From Echinicola vietnamensis DSM 17526 (GTDB lineage: Bacteria > Bacteroidota > Bacteroidia > Cytophagales > Cyclobacteriaceae), in NCBI RefSeq assembly GCF_000325705.1, contig NC_019904.1, positions 3,970,001-4,034,000 on the forward strand: DNA of 64,000 nt, written 5' to 3'. The notes below the pieces were generated by a model. That model was not told the DNA's origin. It did not search any database and saw nothing but the letters and a program-made list of their open reading frames with translations. Below are positions 8,921-17,638 of this stretch, in pieces. Position numbers and translations under genes: made by a program. Positions within the stretch are counted from its first letter, which is position 1. Every line of letters begins with the position of its first letter.

Positions 8921-9228
8921 CAAAAAGGGCCGTCTCATAAGTAGTCGTTTTAATATTGAGGGAAGTTACTTTCCTCAATATTAGTTTGATAAATCTTATG
9001 AGACAGCCCTTTCTTATGAGTTCTTGATTACACCCTTCGTTATGCTCAGGTCAGGAAATAAAAAACGGCAAGCAATTCCTAAAAAGGGAATCTATGATAG
9101 CTGGTTAGCTACAACCTACCAACTACCAAATACTGAAACACCGTATTTCGTACTTTGCCGCTTCCCAAGTTTAATCATGAAAGGGAGTTCCTCCCCAACT
9201 TTGCCACTTGATTCTTTTTACCTGATCC
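8921..9228. other. Convergent intergenic region
   Basis: In these 308 bases the nested GGCTGTCTC hairpin is the only structure I can support. The rest, about 9015-9228, shows no credible gene. Confidence 0.5.
8926..9010. terminator. Nested hairpin of the GGCTGTCTC family
   Basis: AGGGCCGTCTCATAAG (8926-8941) pairs with CTTATGAGACAGCCCT (8995-9010) with one mismatch. Inside, AATATTGAGG... and ...CCTCAATATT make a second stem, so the whole can fold as a long nested hairpin. It follows the GlsB-type gene and lies before the end of the convergent M28 gene. Confidence 0.65.
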
Positions 9229-10719
9229 TTACTCGCCACCATAGAGTGCTTTCCCTGCCTCTTCATACTTGTCGCCTTTTTCCCATGCCGGTTTTTCTTC
9301 AGTGTTGGCAATTTTCTCCGCCGTCAGCAGGTAAGCTTTCCAATACTTCATAGCATAGTCCAAGTCGAAATTATCTACCTGGTCGGCAGCTTGATGATAG
9401 TATTTCATGATTTCTTCATCAAAAGCGGTAAAGCCTAAACTGAACGTGGGAGCTGGGATGCCTTTTTTGGCAAAGTTTACATTGTCCGAGCGATCGTAGA
9501 GTCCTTGCTCTGGGGATGGATCGCCTTTTGCAGACAGGCCATATTCATCCACGGCCTCATAAATCAGATAATCAGCCGTCGTCCTACCCAGTCCAATGAC
9601 CGTGATAATACTGGTGTCATTGTATCCGCCGTTATCGATATTCAAGTTATAGATGATTTTCTCTAAGGGAACCAAAGGGTGCTCCGCAAAGTGTGCCGAT
9701 CCCAAGAGTCCTTTTTCTTCAGCAGTCCATGCACATAGTAAAATCGATCGCTTTGGCGGGTTTTCGGCAAAGTACTTGGCCGCGTTGATGATGGCTACTG
9801 TGCCGACAGCATTGTCCCGGGCACCATTATAAATGGAATCTCCCTGGCTGTTTGGCGTGCCCACTCCAATATGATCGTAATGGGCAGAAAGCATCACAAA
9901 TTCATCCTTTAAGGTTTCGTCCGTTCCTTCCACCACGGCCACGATATTGTTGCTGCTGATGGCTTTATTGTCTTTTCCTTTAATCGCCACTGCCGCCTGC
10001 TCAATTTTGCCTTCATCAATGGATTTGATAAGTTCTCCATTCAGGTCTTTTGCCCAAATGTAAGGGATACCGGCGTCTTCGGGCTCTTGGTTATCTGCCA
10101 ACATGAGTTGCGGTTTATTTAAGTATCCCATTAATAATGGCCAAGGGGGATTCTGGAGATTGTACATCTCTATCAGGCCCACAGCACCTTTTTCCGTGGC
10201 CAGCGCCAATTTTTTCCTTCCTGCCGCAAACAACTGAGAAGGTCCCATTTTTTCGGGCCCACCCACACGAACAACCAGGATTTTTCCGGCCACATCCTTA
10301 CCTTCCAAATCACTTTCCAGTCCATAGCCGGCCACCACCATTTCATAATCACCTTCCAAAGATTCTCCGTCCAGCACCAGCATGGATTCTCCTTGTATCA
10401 ATGCAGTCTCACCAAGTGTTATTTCTCCAGATTTTGGTGGAGCGGAAAGCCGCAAAGGAACCGCTTGATAGTAATTGTTTTCGGCATCAATGGGAGTAGC
10501 ACCGTATTTCCGGAATTGTTCTGCGATGTACCTGCCGGCAATGTTGATTTCTGGTCGGGCGGCATCTCTTCCTTTGAGTTCATCGGCTGCCAAGTACCGG
10601 AAATGCGATATGGCTTCCTTTTCTTCAATGGACGTATCAATAAGGGCTTTTTGGCCATTGGAGGAGAAAGGCAGAAGCATCAGGCCTACCATCGTGGCAT
10701 GGATAAAATGGTTCTTCAT
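9229..10719 (-). CDS. M28 family zinc aminopeptidase with inserted PA domain
   Basis: The 496-residue protein begins with a signal peptide (MKNHFIHATMVGLMLLPFSSNGQ) and is therefore exported. A protease-associated (PA) region spans about 120-250, inserted in an M28 peptidase fold. The binuclear zinc ligands and catalytic acids are all present: H280 (SAHYDH), D302 (ARDNAVG), E334/E335 (TAEEKG), D362 (NIDNGG) and H442 (YHQAAD). M28 enzymes remove N-terminal amino acids or act on dipeptides. No sorting domain or lipobox is visible, so it is probably periplasmic. It is transcribed alone. Confidence 0.93.
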   Translation of the reverse strand: MKNHFIHATMVGLMLLPFSSNGQKALIDTSIEEKEAISHFRYLAADELKGRDAARPEINIAGRYIAEQFRKYGATPIDAENNYYQAVPLRLSAPPKSGEITLGETALIQGESMLVLDGESLEGDYEMVVAGYGLESDLEGKDVAGKILVVRVGGPEKMGPSQLFAAGRKKLALATEKGAVGLIEMYNLQNPPWPLLMGYLNKPQLMLADNQEPEDAGIPYIWAKDLNGELIKSIDEGKIEQAAVAIKGKDNKAISSNNIVAVVEGTDETLKDEFVMLSAHYDHIGVGTPNSQGDSIYNGARDNAVGTVAIINAAKYFAENPPKRSILLCAWTAEEKGLLGSAHFAEHPLVPLEKIIYNLNIDNGGYNDTSIITVIGLGRTTADYLIYEAVDEYGLSAKGDPSPEQGLYDRSDNVNFAKKGIPAPTFSLGFTAFDEEIMKYYHQAADQVDNFDLDYAMKYWKAYLLTAEKIANTEEKPAWEKGDKYEEAGKALYGGE

Positions 10720-10850
10720 AAGCTAGTCTAACGTTATATTTAGTATAAAGATAGGCTTTTTTTTCCCACAATGGGAAACCTTCGTGATGGGATCATGTGG
10801 GGGACCTAGTACCCAGCGAGTCTTAATCCTCTAACCCGCATAAGGGAAAA

Positions 10851-11558
10851 TTAAACCAGGGATTTCCAACCAAATGTGGTGACGATTTTTTCAAAGTAAT
10901 CGGGTAGGGGCGCCGTCACCAGTACAGGTGCACCGGTGATCGGGTGATCAAAGGCGGTGGACCGAGCATGCAAGAGCATGTGGTGCATGTGAAAGTGCAT
11001 TCTGAAAAACCGGTTTTGACGGTTGTCCCCATGGGTGTTGTCGCCGATGATGTAGTTTCGCTCATGCGCAAGGTGTCGTCTGATTTGGTGCATACGTCCG
11101 GTCAGGGGGTGCGCCCGAACGAGCGAATAACGGCTGGTGTCATGACGTGGGGAGCTTTGGAAAGGTATCTCCACTTGGCCAATCCGTTCATATTCCGTTT
11201 GCGCTTCCTGGAGTTCCTTTTTGAGGTTTTTGCGCAAGGGATAATCGATGATGCCCTTAGCCTCTTTGGTATAGCCCCGAACTACAGTGAGGTAGGATTT
11301 TCGGATGTTCTGGTTGATAAATTGCTCCTGAAAGGCCGGAACCACGTCGGGGTTTCGGGCAAACCACAATACTCCTGAGGTAGGCCGATCGATTCGGTGG
11401 AGTGGATAAACATGATGTCCCATTTGGTCTCGCAGTACTTGCATGGCATATATCGGGTCATCGTCTTTTGCAATACTGGAACGGTGGACCATAACGCCAG
11501 CGGGCTTGTTTACGGCGATGTAATGTTCGTCTTCAAAGAGGATTTCAAGTTCAGTCAT
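10851..11558 (-). CDS. truC: RluA-family pseudouridine synthase, TruC-like
   Basis: This 235-residue protein has the RluA-family catalytic motif HRID at residues 54-57 (D57 attacks the uridine) and the conserved R-x-H-P-L-T-G-R-x-H-Q-I-R segment and a late MLLHA motif. It lacks an S4 domain and begins ILFEDEHYIAVNKPAGVMVHRS, which fits TruC, the enzyme making pseudouridine 65 in some tRNAs; another RluA-like rRNA/tRNA target is possible. The terminator of the upstream oxidoreductase gene lies just before its start. Confidence 0.88.
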   Translation of the reverse strand: MTELEILFEDEHYIAVNKPAGVMVHRSSIAKDDDPIYAMQVLRDQMGHHVYPLHRIDRPTSGVLWFARNPDVVPAFQEQFINQNIRKSYLTVVRGYTKEAKGIIDYPLRKNLKKELQEAQTEYERIGQVEIPFQSSPRHDTSRYSLVRAHPLTGRMHQIRRHLAHERNYIIGDNTHGDNRQNRFFRMHFHMHHMLLHARSTAFDHPITGAPVLVTAPLPDYFEKIVTTFGWKSLV

Positions 11559-11568
11559 GCTCTAATGA

Positions 11569-11606
11569 TAAAAGTGCCTTTCAAGCTAGGCAAGAAAGGC
11601 ACTGTT
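11569..11606 (-). terminator. Intrinsic terminator of the Gfo/Idh/MocA gene
   Basis: AGTGCCTTTC (11573-11582) and GAAAGGCACT (11594-11603) form a perfect 10-base stem. On the minus strand it follows the oxidoreductase stop and ends in TTTT, only about 10 bases before the truC start, so truC needs its own promoter or read-through. Confidence 0.75.
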
Positions 11607-11628
11607 TTTAGCTATTGGAGAATAATCC

Positions 11629-12777
11629 TTAGATTTTTACCCACGCTTGTTTTTGGTTGCTTTCAATGATTCTCTCACAAATCAACAATTCCCTGTAACC
11701 ATCTTTGAAAGTCGGGAAGGAAGGATTTTCTGGTTGTTTTCCTGCTGCGACGGCGGCATAGACCTCCTTGAACATTTGTTTGGAGGTATCGGGAAATCCT
11801 TCGTTGTGGCCACCGGGAAAGCTGATCAGTCCCGCTGCTTCAGGGGTGAAAAGTGCCGGGTCTTTCATCAGTTGCTGGTTAGGGCTTTCACGTTTTCCTA
11901 TCCACATTTCATTTGGTCGTTCGGAGCACCACTCAAAATTGGACTTCGACCCTGCGATTTCAATATTCAGGCGGTTTTTCCGTCCTGCATTTACTTGGCT
12001 CACCGTTACCGATCCTTTATTGCCATTGTCAAATCGCAGCAGGACGGTGGCATGGTCCTCTGTATTGATAGGCACTTCTTCATAGTCTGATTCTTGGAGC
12101 ATTTTACCAGAGTATGTCTCAATCGGCTTCAAAGGTTTCAGCCTGGTTTTGTGTACGGTGCTGAAATCCGCCATGACCTCTGTGATCTTGAGTCCCGTGA
12201 CATACTCCGTAAGGTCCAATAAATGGGAACCGATATCTGCAATGGCCCTGGAATCACCTGATTTGTCCGGCTCGAGCCTCCAGTTATAATCGGTGTTGAG
12301 GTAAAGCCAGTCCTGCAAGTAGGAGCCCATGATACTGTAAATATCTCCCAATTCACCATTTTCCCGCATGGTTTTCATCTGACGGACCATGGGGTAATAC
12401 CGTAAATTGAAGTGCACTGCATTTACCAAGCCTTTTTCTTTGGCCAAGGCTACCAGCGCTTCTGCCTCGTCGATTTTGGTGGCCAAGGGTTTCTCACAAA
12501 CCACATGTTTTCCGGCTTCCAGTGCGGCCTTGGATTGGTTGTAATGAAGGAAGTTAGGCGTACAGATGTGGACGACCTCGATTTCCGGTTGCTTGAGCAT
12601 TTCCTCAAAAGTAAAGGCTTGGGGAATTCCTAAAAGTTTTGCCTTTTCCTCAGCCAATTCCTGGTTTACTTCACAAAGCGCAATCACTTCAATGTTTGGG
12701 ATTCTTCGTAGGGCTTCCAAGTGCGCAGGTCCGATAAAGCCGGTACCTACAATGGCTGCTTTGATTGTTTTTGTCAT
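11629..12777 (-). CDS. Gfo/Idh/MocA family oxidoreductase
   Basis: This 382-residue protein has an N-terminal Rossmann domain with GTGFIG at residues 11-16, the EKPLA motif (E95-K96-P97) that contacts the nicotinamide, and a C-terminal alpha/beta domain with a KSGDSRAIADIGSHLLDL segment carrying the usual active-site D and H. The family oxidises or reduces sugars and inositols with NAD(P). The substrate is not evident; sugar-derivative metabolism fits the saccharolytic character of the window, but no sugar genes are adjacent. No export signal is visible. Confidence 0.92.
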   Translation of the reverse strand: MTKTIKAAIVGTGFIGPAHLEALRRIPNIEVIALCEVNQELAEEKAKLLGIPQAFTFEEMLKQPEIEVVHICTPNFLHYNQSKAALEAGKHVVCEKPLATKIDEAEALVALAKEKGLVNAVHFNLRYYPMVRQMKTMRENGELGDIYSIMGSYLQDWLYLNTDYNWRLEPDKSGDSRAIADIGSHLLDLTEYVTGLKITEVMADFSTVHKTRLKPLKPIETYSGKMLQESDYEEVPINTEDHATVLLRFDNGNKGSVTVSQVNAGRKNRLNIEIAGSKSNFEWCSERPNEMWIGKRESPNQQLMKDPALFTPEAAGLISFPGGHNEGFPDTSKQMFKEVYAAVAAGKQPENPSFPTFKDGYRELLICERIIESNQKQAWVKI

Positions 12778-13008
12778 GATAATAGGTTTTCTATAGGTTT
12801 TTGTATGAAAAGATGACCAATAAAGATAGAGTTATGGAATGGATTTTCAAATTTTACCAAGCTGTGAATTGGGGATCAAGCCATATTTCTAAGGGCGGAA
12901 AAAAACGTATTGCCACAAGTGTGTTAAATGCATGAAGCCCTTTTTTCCATTTTTTCTATCGCATATTTCGTCATACTTAGCCTTACCTGCAAAAAGAATT
13001 TTCCTAGC

Positions 13009-13857
13009 TCATCCTTTTCGGTCCGCGGCGGCAGCTTCCCAACCTATGATGGCTTTTTTTCTGAGCGTTCCCCACATGTATCCCCCAATTACTCCCGATG
13101 CTTGGATGACGCGGTGACAGGGGATCAGAAAGGCGACCGGATTGCTGCCAATGGCCGTGCCAACTGCCCTGGCTGCTTTGGGCTGGTGAATGTGTTGGGC
13201 GACGTGGCCGTAAGTGCTGAGGTTCCCTTGAGGGATTTTCAAGAGACATTCCCATACTTTAAGCTGAAAATCAGAGCCTTTTAGATGAAGTTTGATTGTG
13301 TCCATCTGGTGCCAATCCTGATGGAAAATTTTCATGGCCTCGTGATGATGAGGGGAGGGCTGTTTGGTAAATGTAGCCTTGTGGAATTGGGAATGAAGGT
13401 GCTGGAGGGCATGATCATCATCTTCCACAAAGCTCAAATGACATATCCCTTTTGCGGTTGCCGCCACCAATGCCCTGCCAAATGGTGTCGTGAAGAATTG
13501 GTAATCGATGCCCAAATTTTCTCCCCCATTTTTATATTCCCCTGGCGTCATGCCTTCAATGTTCACAAACAGGTCATGTAACCGCCCAGTGCCGGAAAGT
13601 CCCGTTTCCAGTGAAGCTTCCGATAGGGTAGAAGCAGGCTGGCTGAGGATTTTTTTGGCATGGCCGATACTGATGTACTGCAAGAATTTTTTTGGACTTA
13701 CTCCGGCCCATTCGGTGAAAATCCGCTGGAAATGATAGGGGCTGAGATGGACAGTATCCGCTATTTCATCCAGCGTTGGCTGTCGCTGGAAATTGTTTTG
13801 CAGGTAGTTTAGCGCTTCCGCAACACGCTTGTATGTGATGATTTCCTGGTCTTTCAT
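13009..13857 (-). CDS. AraC-type HTH fused to O6-alkylguanine-DNA alkyltransferase (Ada-like)
   Basis: This 282-residue fusion has an AraC helix-turn-helix region (about 10-105; LDEIADTVHLSPYHFQRIFTEWAG) and a methylated-DNA-cysteine methyltransferase domain (about 115-275) with the acceptor motif P246-C247-H248-R249-V250 and the following GGYMWGTLRKKAIIGWE wing. It repairs O6-methylguanine by suicidal transfer to C247. Compared with E. coli Ada it lacks the N-terminal zinc-binding phosphotriester sensor, so how alkylation would control the HTH is unclear. A palindromic repeat lies 20 bases before its start. Confidence 0.92.
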   Translation of the reverse strand: MKDQEIITYKRVAEALNYLQNNFQRQPTLDEIADTVHLSPYHFQRIFTEWAGVSPKKFLQYISIGHAKKILSQPASTLSEASLETGLSGTGRLHDLFVNIEGMTPGEYKNGGENLGIDYQFFTTPFGRALVAATAKGICHLSFVEDDDHALQHLHSQFHKATFTKQPSPHHHEAMKIFHQDWHQMDTIKLHLKGSDFQLKVWECLLKIPQGNLSTYGHVAQHIHQPKAARAVGTAIGSNPVAFLIPCHRVIQASGVIGGYMWGTLRKKAIIGWEAAAADRKG

Positions 13858-14183
13858 GCGATATTGGTTTGGTCAGGTTAAGCCCGGATTATGCCTTAGC
13901 CTATCGGTTGCGACCTGATACTGCTTCAAAATCAGTCACTTCGCTGCTGTTTCGATTCTACCTAGCGGCAGCGGGCTCACCATCCGCCGCGGTGGATGCC
14001 TCAATCTCCAAACAGCCTGGTTTTTTGGCAGTTTCAGCGCTCACCACGATTACTAATACATAAACTGGGTTAAAGATAGCGGGAAGACGTTTAGGATACC
14101 ACCCGAAAATTGCGGAATGTGGGAGCAGCTACTAAAATTGGGACTGTTAGTCCAATGGTGAAACGGTTACCAGTTTCCTGCGG
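13858..14183. other. Intergenic region holding the long palindromic element
   Basis: These 326 bases are filled mainly by the palindromic element at 13877-14074. The remainder shows no gene or strong hairpin. The promoter of the downstream Ada-like gene must lie within or beyond the repeat. Confidence 0.5.
13877..14074. repeat. Dispersed palindromic element, long copy
   Basis: The ends TTAAGCCCGGATTATGCCTTAG and CTAATACATAAACTGGGTTAA are imperfect inverted copies of each other. The interior shares GACCT(G/A)ATACTGCTT and TCACCACGATT with the copy at 27233-27317, but here about 100 extra bases separate those two blocks. No coding potential is apparent, so this looks like a small non-autonomous repeat. 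Confidence 0.6.
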
Positions 14184-14642
14184 TTACTTCCCGGCCATTT
14201 TATGCATAATATATTCGGACATAATAGGCTCCAAACCGCATTTTCTGAATTCCATGGCGATTTGGCCCCTGTGGTAGGTGGTATGGTTGATGACCTGAAA
14301 AAGTAAATCGCGAACAGGATGGTTGAAGACTTGATTTCCCCTTAATTGATAGGATACTTTTTGGTCTACCTCCATGTTGGAAAGAATGGCGAGGCTGTTT
14401 TCCAGATTTTCCTTGTCCAGGGAGTTAACCTTCTCCAGCGAATGCACATCCCAAGGCTTCATCAGGGGAGTAGACTGCATGATTTTGGCATTTCAGATGT
14501 GATGGGCATTGATGATATGGGACATCAGGAGATGAGAGCGTTCTGAAGCCATTTTCGGGTGTTTATGTAGCGCCAAAATGATCCGTTGGTTTTGGGTAAA
14601 ACCATAATCAAAAAGTTCTTTGAAAAATACGCTTGTCTCCAT
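14184..14642 (-). pseudogene. DinB family protein gene interrupted by an in-frame TGA
   Basis: Read from ATG 14642 the frame gives a DinB-like four-helix protein of 152 codons: METSVFFKELFDYGF..., ...SHIINAHHI, then TGA at codon 50 (14495-14493), and then NAKIMQSTPL... to the normal end at 14184. Family members have a Trp at this place (HxxWNAR-type motif), so TGG to TGA is the simplest explanation. The three metal-ligand histidine region continues after the stop (NHTTYHRGQI). Both halves remain open with no other lesion, so the change is recent, a sequencing error, or read through. An ATG at 14480 could start a 98-residue fragment. DinB-like enzymes are metal-dependent thiol transferases or hydrolases of mostly unknown substrate. 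Confidence 0.85.
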
Positions 14643-14657
14643 CGTATCGTAAAAAAA

Positions 14658-14689
14658 GAGGCTGTCTCCATTTGGGATGAGACAGCCTC
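14658..14689 (-). terminator. GGCTGTCTC-type terminator after the rhodanese gene
   Basis: GAGGCTGTCTC (14658-14668) and GAGACAGCCTC (14679-14689) form a perfect 11-base stem with a 10-base loop. On the minus strand a run of seven T follows, as expected for an intrinsic terminator. The dinB-like start codon is only 16 bases further on. Confidence 0.9.
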
Positions 14690-14702
14690 AGGTGTATTTC
14701 GT

Positions 14703-15008
14703 TTATTCTTCTTCCAGTTCCCTGTAAGCCATGATGCCGCCCAAGACATTTCGTACCTTGGTGTATCCTTTGGTTTCCAGGAATTTTTTGGCGTTTGCAC
14801 TTCTGGCGCCTGATCGGCAGTGCACGACCAATTCCTGGTCTTTATATTCTTCCAGCTCATCCAAAGAAGCAGCCAATTGACCCAAAGGGATGTTCAGGGC
14901 TCCTAGGTTGTCTTCTTCGTATTCCCATTCTTCCCTAACGTCTACAAACGGGAATTCCTCTTTATTGTCTAATCTTTCCTTTAGTTCTTCTACCGTAATG
15001 TCTTCCAT
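14703..15008 (-). CDS. Rhodanese-like domain protein
   Basis: A single rhodanese domain of 101 residues with the active-site loop HCRSGARS, C64 being the sulfur-carrying cysteine, and the conserved VDVREEWEYEEDNLGALNIPLG segment. Single-domain rhodaneses transfer sulfane sulfur or act as sulfur carriers. No signal peptide is present, so it is cytoplasmic. It is the last gene of a unit with the T9SS protein and the PASTA protein (5-base gap upstream) and is closed by a strong terminator. Confidence 0.93.
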   Translation of the reverse strand: MEDITVEELKERLDNKEEFPFVDVREEWEYEEDNLGALNIPLGQLAASLDELEEYKDQELVVHCRSGARSANAKKFLETKGYTKVRNVLGGIMAYRELEEE

Positions 15009-15013
15009 AATCT

Positions 15014-16861
15014 CTATTTGACTAAAATTCTTATTAATTGCGGGGAGTTGTTTTTCCAGGCCTTGATCAGGTAAACTCCCTTTCTGTTGCTCGTAAAATT
15101 AAGGAATTTGCCATTTTCTGCCTCACTGATATCGATTTTTATTTCCCTGCCAAAGGTGTCGAAAAGCTTAACGGCTTCCACGTCGCCTTCTAGGAAAATC
15201 TTATTGTTTTCCACTGGGTTGGGATAGGCCTTGATCAACGAGGCTGCTTCCGGAGTTTCTGGAGGCAATGGCGCTTCAGTTTGGAGGTGAGGCCTGATCA
15301 TCAGGGAGCCGATTACCTGTTCACTGGGCGCCCAAGAGCCTGAAATATTATACTGCACATCCGAGGAAGTATCGTTTGATTTGTCCAAACCAATATGAAC
15401 AAAATCATTGGTAAATTGTCTGTAGCCGATATAGAATTCTCCTTCCACTTGGATGGCCGTGTCGAGTGGAAACTTGGTGAAGTCTTCCAATCTATCTTTG
15501 GGTTGGATAATAACTTCTTTGGCGAACACCGGTTCTGAATCCAATGAGGACCAAATTAAAAGATCGACTGCGGTGCCAGCTTGCGCTGGATTGGTGAAAT
15601 TGATACTGAGCGCATTGACGAATGCAGGCAGGGAAGTGTTAAATTTTATCGCCACCATCCCTGATCGTTGGTTGATTCCTGCGGCATAATCTACCGTTCC
15701 CCTGTCATAGGCATAATAATCCCTGATGGGAATGGTGGTCCTGGCCGTATCATTGACCCGGAAATCCACTTGGCTATGGTAGGTGGTGTCTTCAGCAGAG
15801 ATTTCATCCACCAGCAAACCATCCCCTGAGCTGAGGTACACGATGCTTTCCAAGTCAAATGCTTCTTCTCGCTCTTGCTGCATCAGCGCAGTAGGGAGGC
15901 CACTGGCAAAATCCCTCCGTTCATTGGCGAGTGGTACAGGGTTGAAAGGGGTGTCGGTATTGAGCACCATGAACGGTTCTTGGCTGCTTTTGTCCCGAAT
16001 GGCCGCTGAATATTCCATGGCCCTAAAGCGGTTGTTCAAATTGTAAAACTGATTGCCAATGGCGGTCAATAATGTATCGGAAAGGACGTTGAATTCATAT
16101 AAAGGCAAGGCAGTGTATTTCCCCAAAAAGCTGCTGTTAAGCTGGGTTAGTGCCCGATCAGGGTAATATTGGTCACTGGCGGATCTGTTTTGGTTTAAAT
16201 ACACATAATCGATTAGCCAACTGTCAAAAGGCCCAACCATCCGGCCGGAACTTTGAAAGAGCATTTGAAATTGGCCATGAAAATATTCTTCGGTAAGGGG
16301 GAAGAGCTCCTGTTGAAAGGGCTGAATGCTGTCTCCTCCATATTGGGTCCAGATGATATTCCAATTGCCCAAACTGTCCAAAAACGATAACTGAAGAAAG
16401 TCGTCTGCATCAGGGATCTCAGCATTGCCGCCTGCCTGCCAAAAGAAGCTGAGGTACGTGCTGCCTTTTGCTTCTTCGTCAAGCCCTGAAAGGTCAATTG
16501 GCCTGGAGGTAAGGTGATCGGTTAGGTTTACTTGGCCAATATCGGTACTGTACGGTTGGCCGTTTGATTTGGTTCCGTCCAGGAGTACAACACCCAAGGA
16601 GGGCGCATCTACTCCGCCATTAAGCGAAACAATAGCCCCGTTGGTTTCCCATTTGGTACTGTCTAAAAAGCCACCGGAAAAATCATCCCAAAAAGGCAAA
16701 TCCAAGGTGTCTGCTAACAGCCTGGCATTGGCCTGATGCTGCTTATGGGCAGTATACTCTTGCCGATTGACACTAAGCTGGCGCAGCTGACCAAAAGCGC
16801 ATTGGGCGAGGCCCAATAGCCCACATAAAAAAAGACACAACTTGGCGAAATTTGCTTTCAT
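15014..16861 (-). CDS. Large secreted protein with T9SS type A sorting domain
   Basis: The 615-residue protein begins with a signal peptide (MKANFAKLCLFLCGLLGLAQCAFGQ) and ends with a type A sorting domain (about 540-615: AYPNPVENNKIFLEG, KLFDTFGREI, GVYLIKAW, RILVK), the signal for export by the type IX system and anchoring at the cell surface. The rest contains beta-sandwich-like segments (LDLPFWDDFSGGFLDSTKWE at about 50) such as choice-of-anchor or MAM-like modules. I recognise no catalytic motif. Its start abuts the PASTA gene stop (TAAATG), so the two are cotranscribed. Confidence 0.85.
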   Translation of the reverse strand: MKANFAKLCLFLCGLLGLAQCAFGQLRQLSVNRQEYTAHKQHQANARLLADTLDLPFWDDFSGGFLDSTKWETNGAIVSLNGGVDAPSLGVVLLDGTKSNGQPYSTDIGQVNLTDHLTSRPIDLSGLDEEAKGSTYLSFFWQAGGNAEIPDADDFLQLSFLDSLGNWNIIWTQYGGDSIQPFQQELFPLTEEYFHGQFQMLFQSSGRMVGPFDSWLIDYVYLNQNRSASDQYYPDRALTQLNSSFLGKYTALPLYEFNVLSDTLLTAIGNQFYNLNNRFRAMEYSAAIRDKSSQEPFMVLNTDTPFNPVPLANERRDFASGLPTALMQQEREEAFDLESIVYLSSGDGLLVDEISAEDTTYHSQVDFRVNDTARTTIPIRDYYAYDRGTVDYAAGINQRSGMVAIKFNTSLPAFVNALSINFTNPAQAGTAVDLLIWSSLDSEPVFAKEVIIQPKDRLEDFTKFPLDTAIQVEGEFYIGYRQFTNDFVHIGLDKSNDTSSDVQYNISGSWAPSEQVIGSLMIRPHLQTEAPLPPETPEAASLIKAYPNPVENNKIFLEGDVEAVKLFDTFGREIKIDISEAENGKFLNFTSNRKGVYLIKAWKNNSPQLIRILVK

Positions 16862-17638
16862 TTAAAAATCATTCTCTGTAGCTCCAAGTTCCGATACCCA
16901 TACATCTACCAGTTCTCCTGTTTTGGCTTCTATCCCGGAAGGAGGAAGCTGTTTGACAATGGTACCTTTGGGTACGGTATCTGTGGTAACGAAGTTTACC
17001 CTGCCCATTCGTAGCCCTGAACCCACGATCAAAAACTCAGCCTCTTCCTCTTCCATTCCGATAAGGTTAGGGATGGACAAGCTCTGCTTACCCAGGCCAT
17101 CGCCCACTACCAAATCGATTTGGGAACCTTTTGGTATTTCGAAACCCTCTTGGATAGACCTTCCATGAAATTTTTGCTCTAAAACTACATTTTGACCAAT
17201 GTCTGGTACATAGATGATCTCACCTCTTAACAGGCCATAGTTAGAAAGGACTTCTTGGGCATTTTTTAGAGGACTATTAACCAAATTGGGCATTTTTATG
17301 AGTGGGGCGTTTTCTGCATTCAGTGTGATATAGATTTTGCGGTCTTGTTTCACCTTGGCACCCGGTCTGGGGTTTTGCTTGAGCACGGAAAGTGGCTCGG
17401 CATCTGCCACAAAGCCACTGTCAGGGGTGATTTCATAACGCAAATCGCGGGCTTCCAAGTAACTTTCTATTTCATGATAGCTAAAATTTTCCAGATCGGG
17501 AACCGTTACGGTTTCCCCATGATTGGTGTAGCCTGGCAAGTAAACTTGAAAGAAAATAAATAATACGGCAAATAAAAGTCCCAATATCACTGCTAGATGG
17601 ATCAGAACCCTTTTGGCACCTTGCTTAAAATTGCTCAT
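16862..17638 (-). CDS. PASTA domain-containing membrane protein
   Basis: This 258-residue protein has one N-terminal transmembrane helix (about 12-33) followed by three PASTA domains (about 38-105, 112-180 and 185-252), each with the VPDLxxxxxxEAxxxL-type beginning and a K/G-x-V-x-x-Q-x-P-G/S-type turn. PASTA domains bind peptidoglycan fragments in kinases and penicillin-binding proteins, but here no catalytic domain is attached, as is common in Bacteroidota. It is the first gene of the unit with the T9SS protein and the rhodanese. Confidence 0.92.
   Translation of the reverse strand: MSNFKQGAKRVLIHLAVILGLLFAVLFIFFQVYLPGYTNHGETVTVPDLENFSYHEIESYLEARDLRYEITPDSGFVADAEPLSVLKQNPRPGAKVKQDRKIYITLNAENAPLIKMPNLVNSPLKNAQEVLSNYGLLRGEIIYVPDIGQNVVLEQKFHGRSIQEGFEIPKGSQIDLVVGDGLGKQSLSIPNLIGMEEEEAEFLIVGSGLRMGRVNFVTTDTVPKGTIVKQLPPSGIEAKTGELVDVWVSELGATENDF

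Noticed and set aside
14184..14480. A separate small 98-residue gene
   Set aside because: The same frame continues upstream through one TGA into an N-terminal DinB segment with good start, so it is the rear part of a broken gene rather than an independent one.
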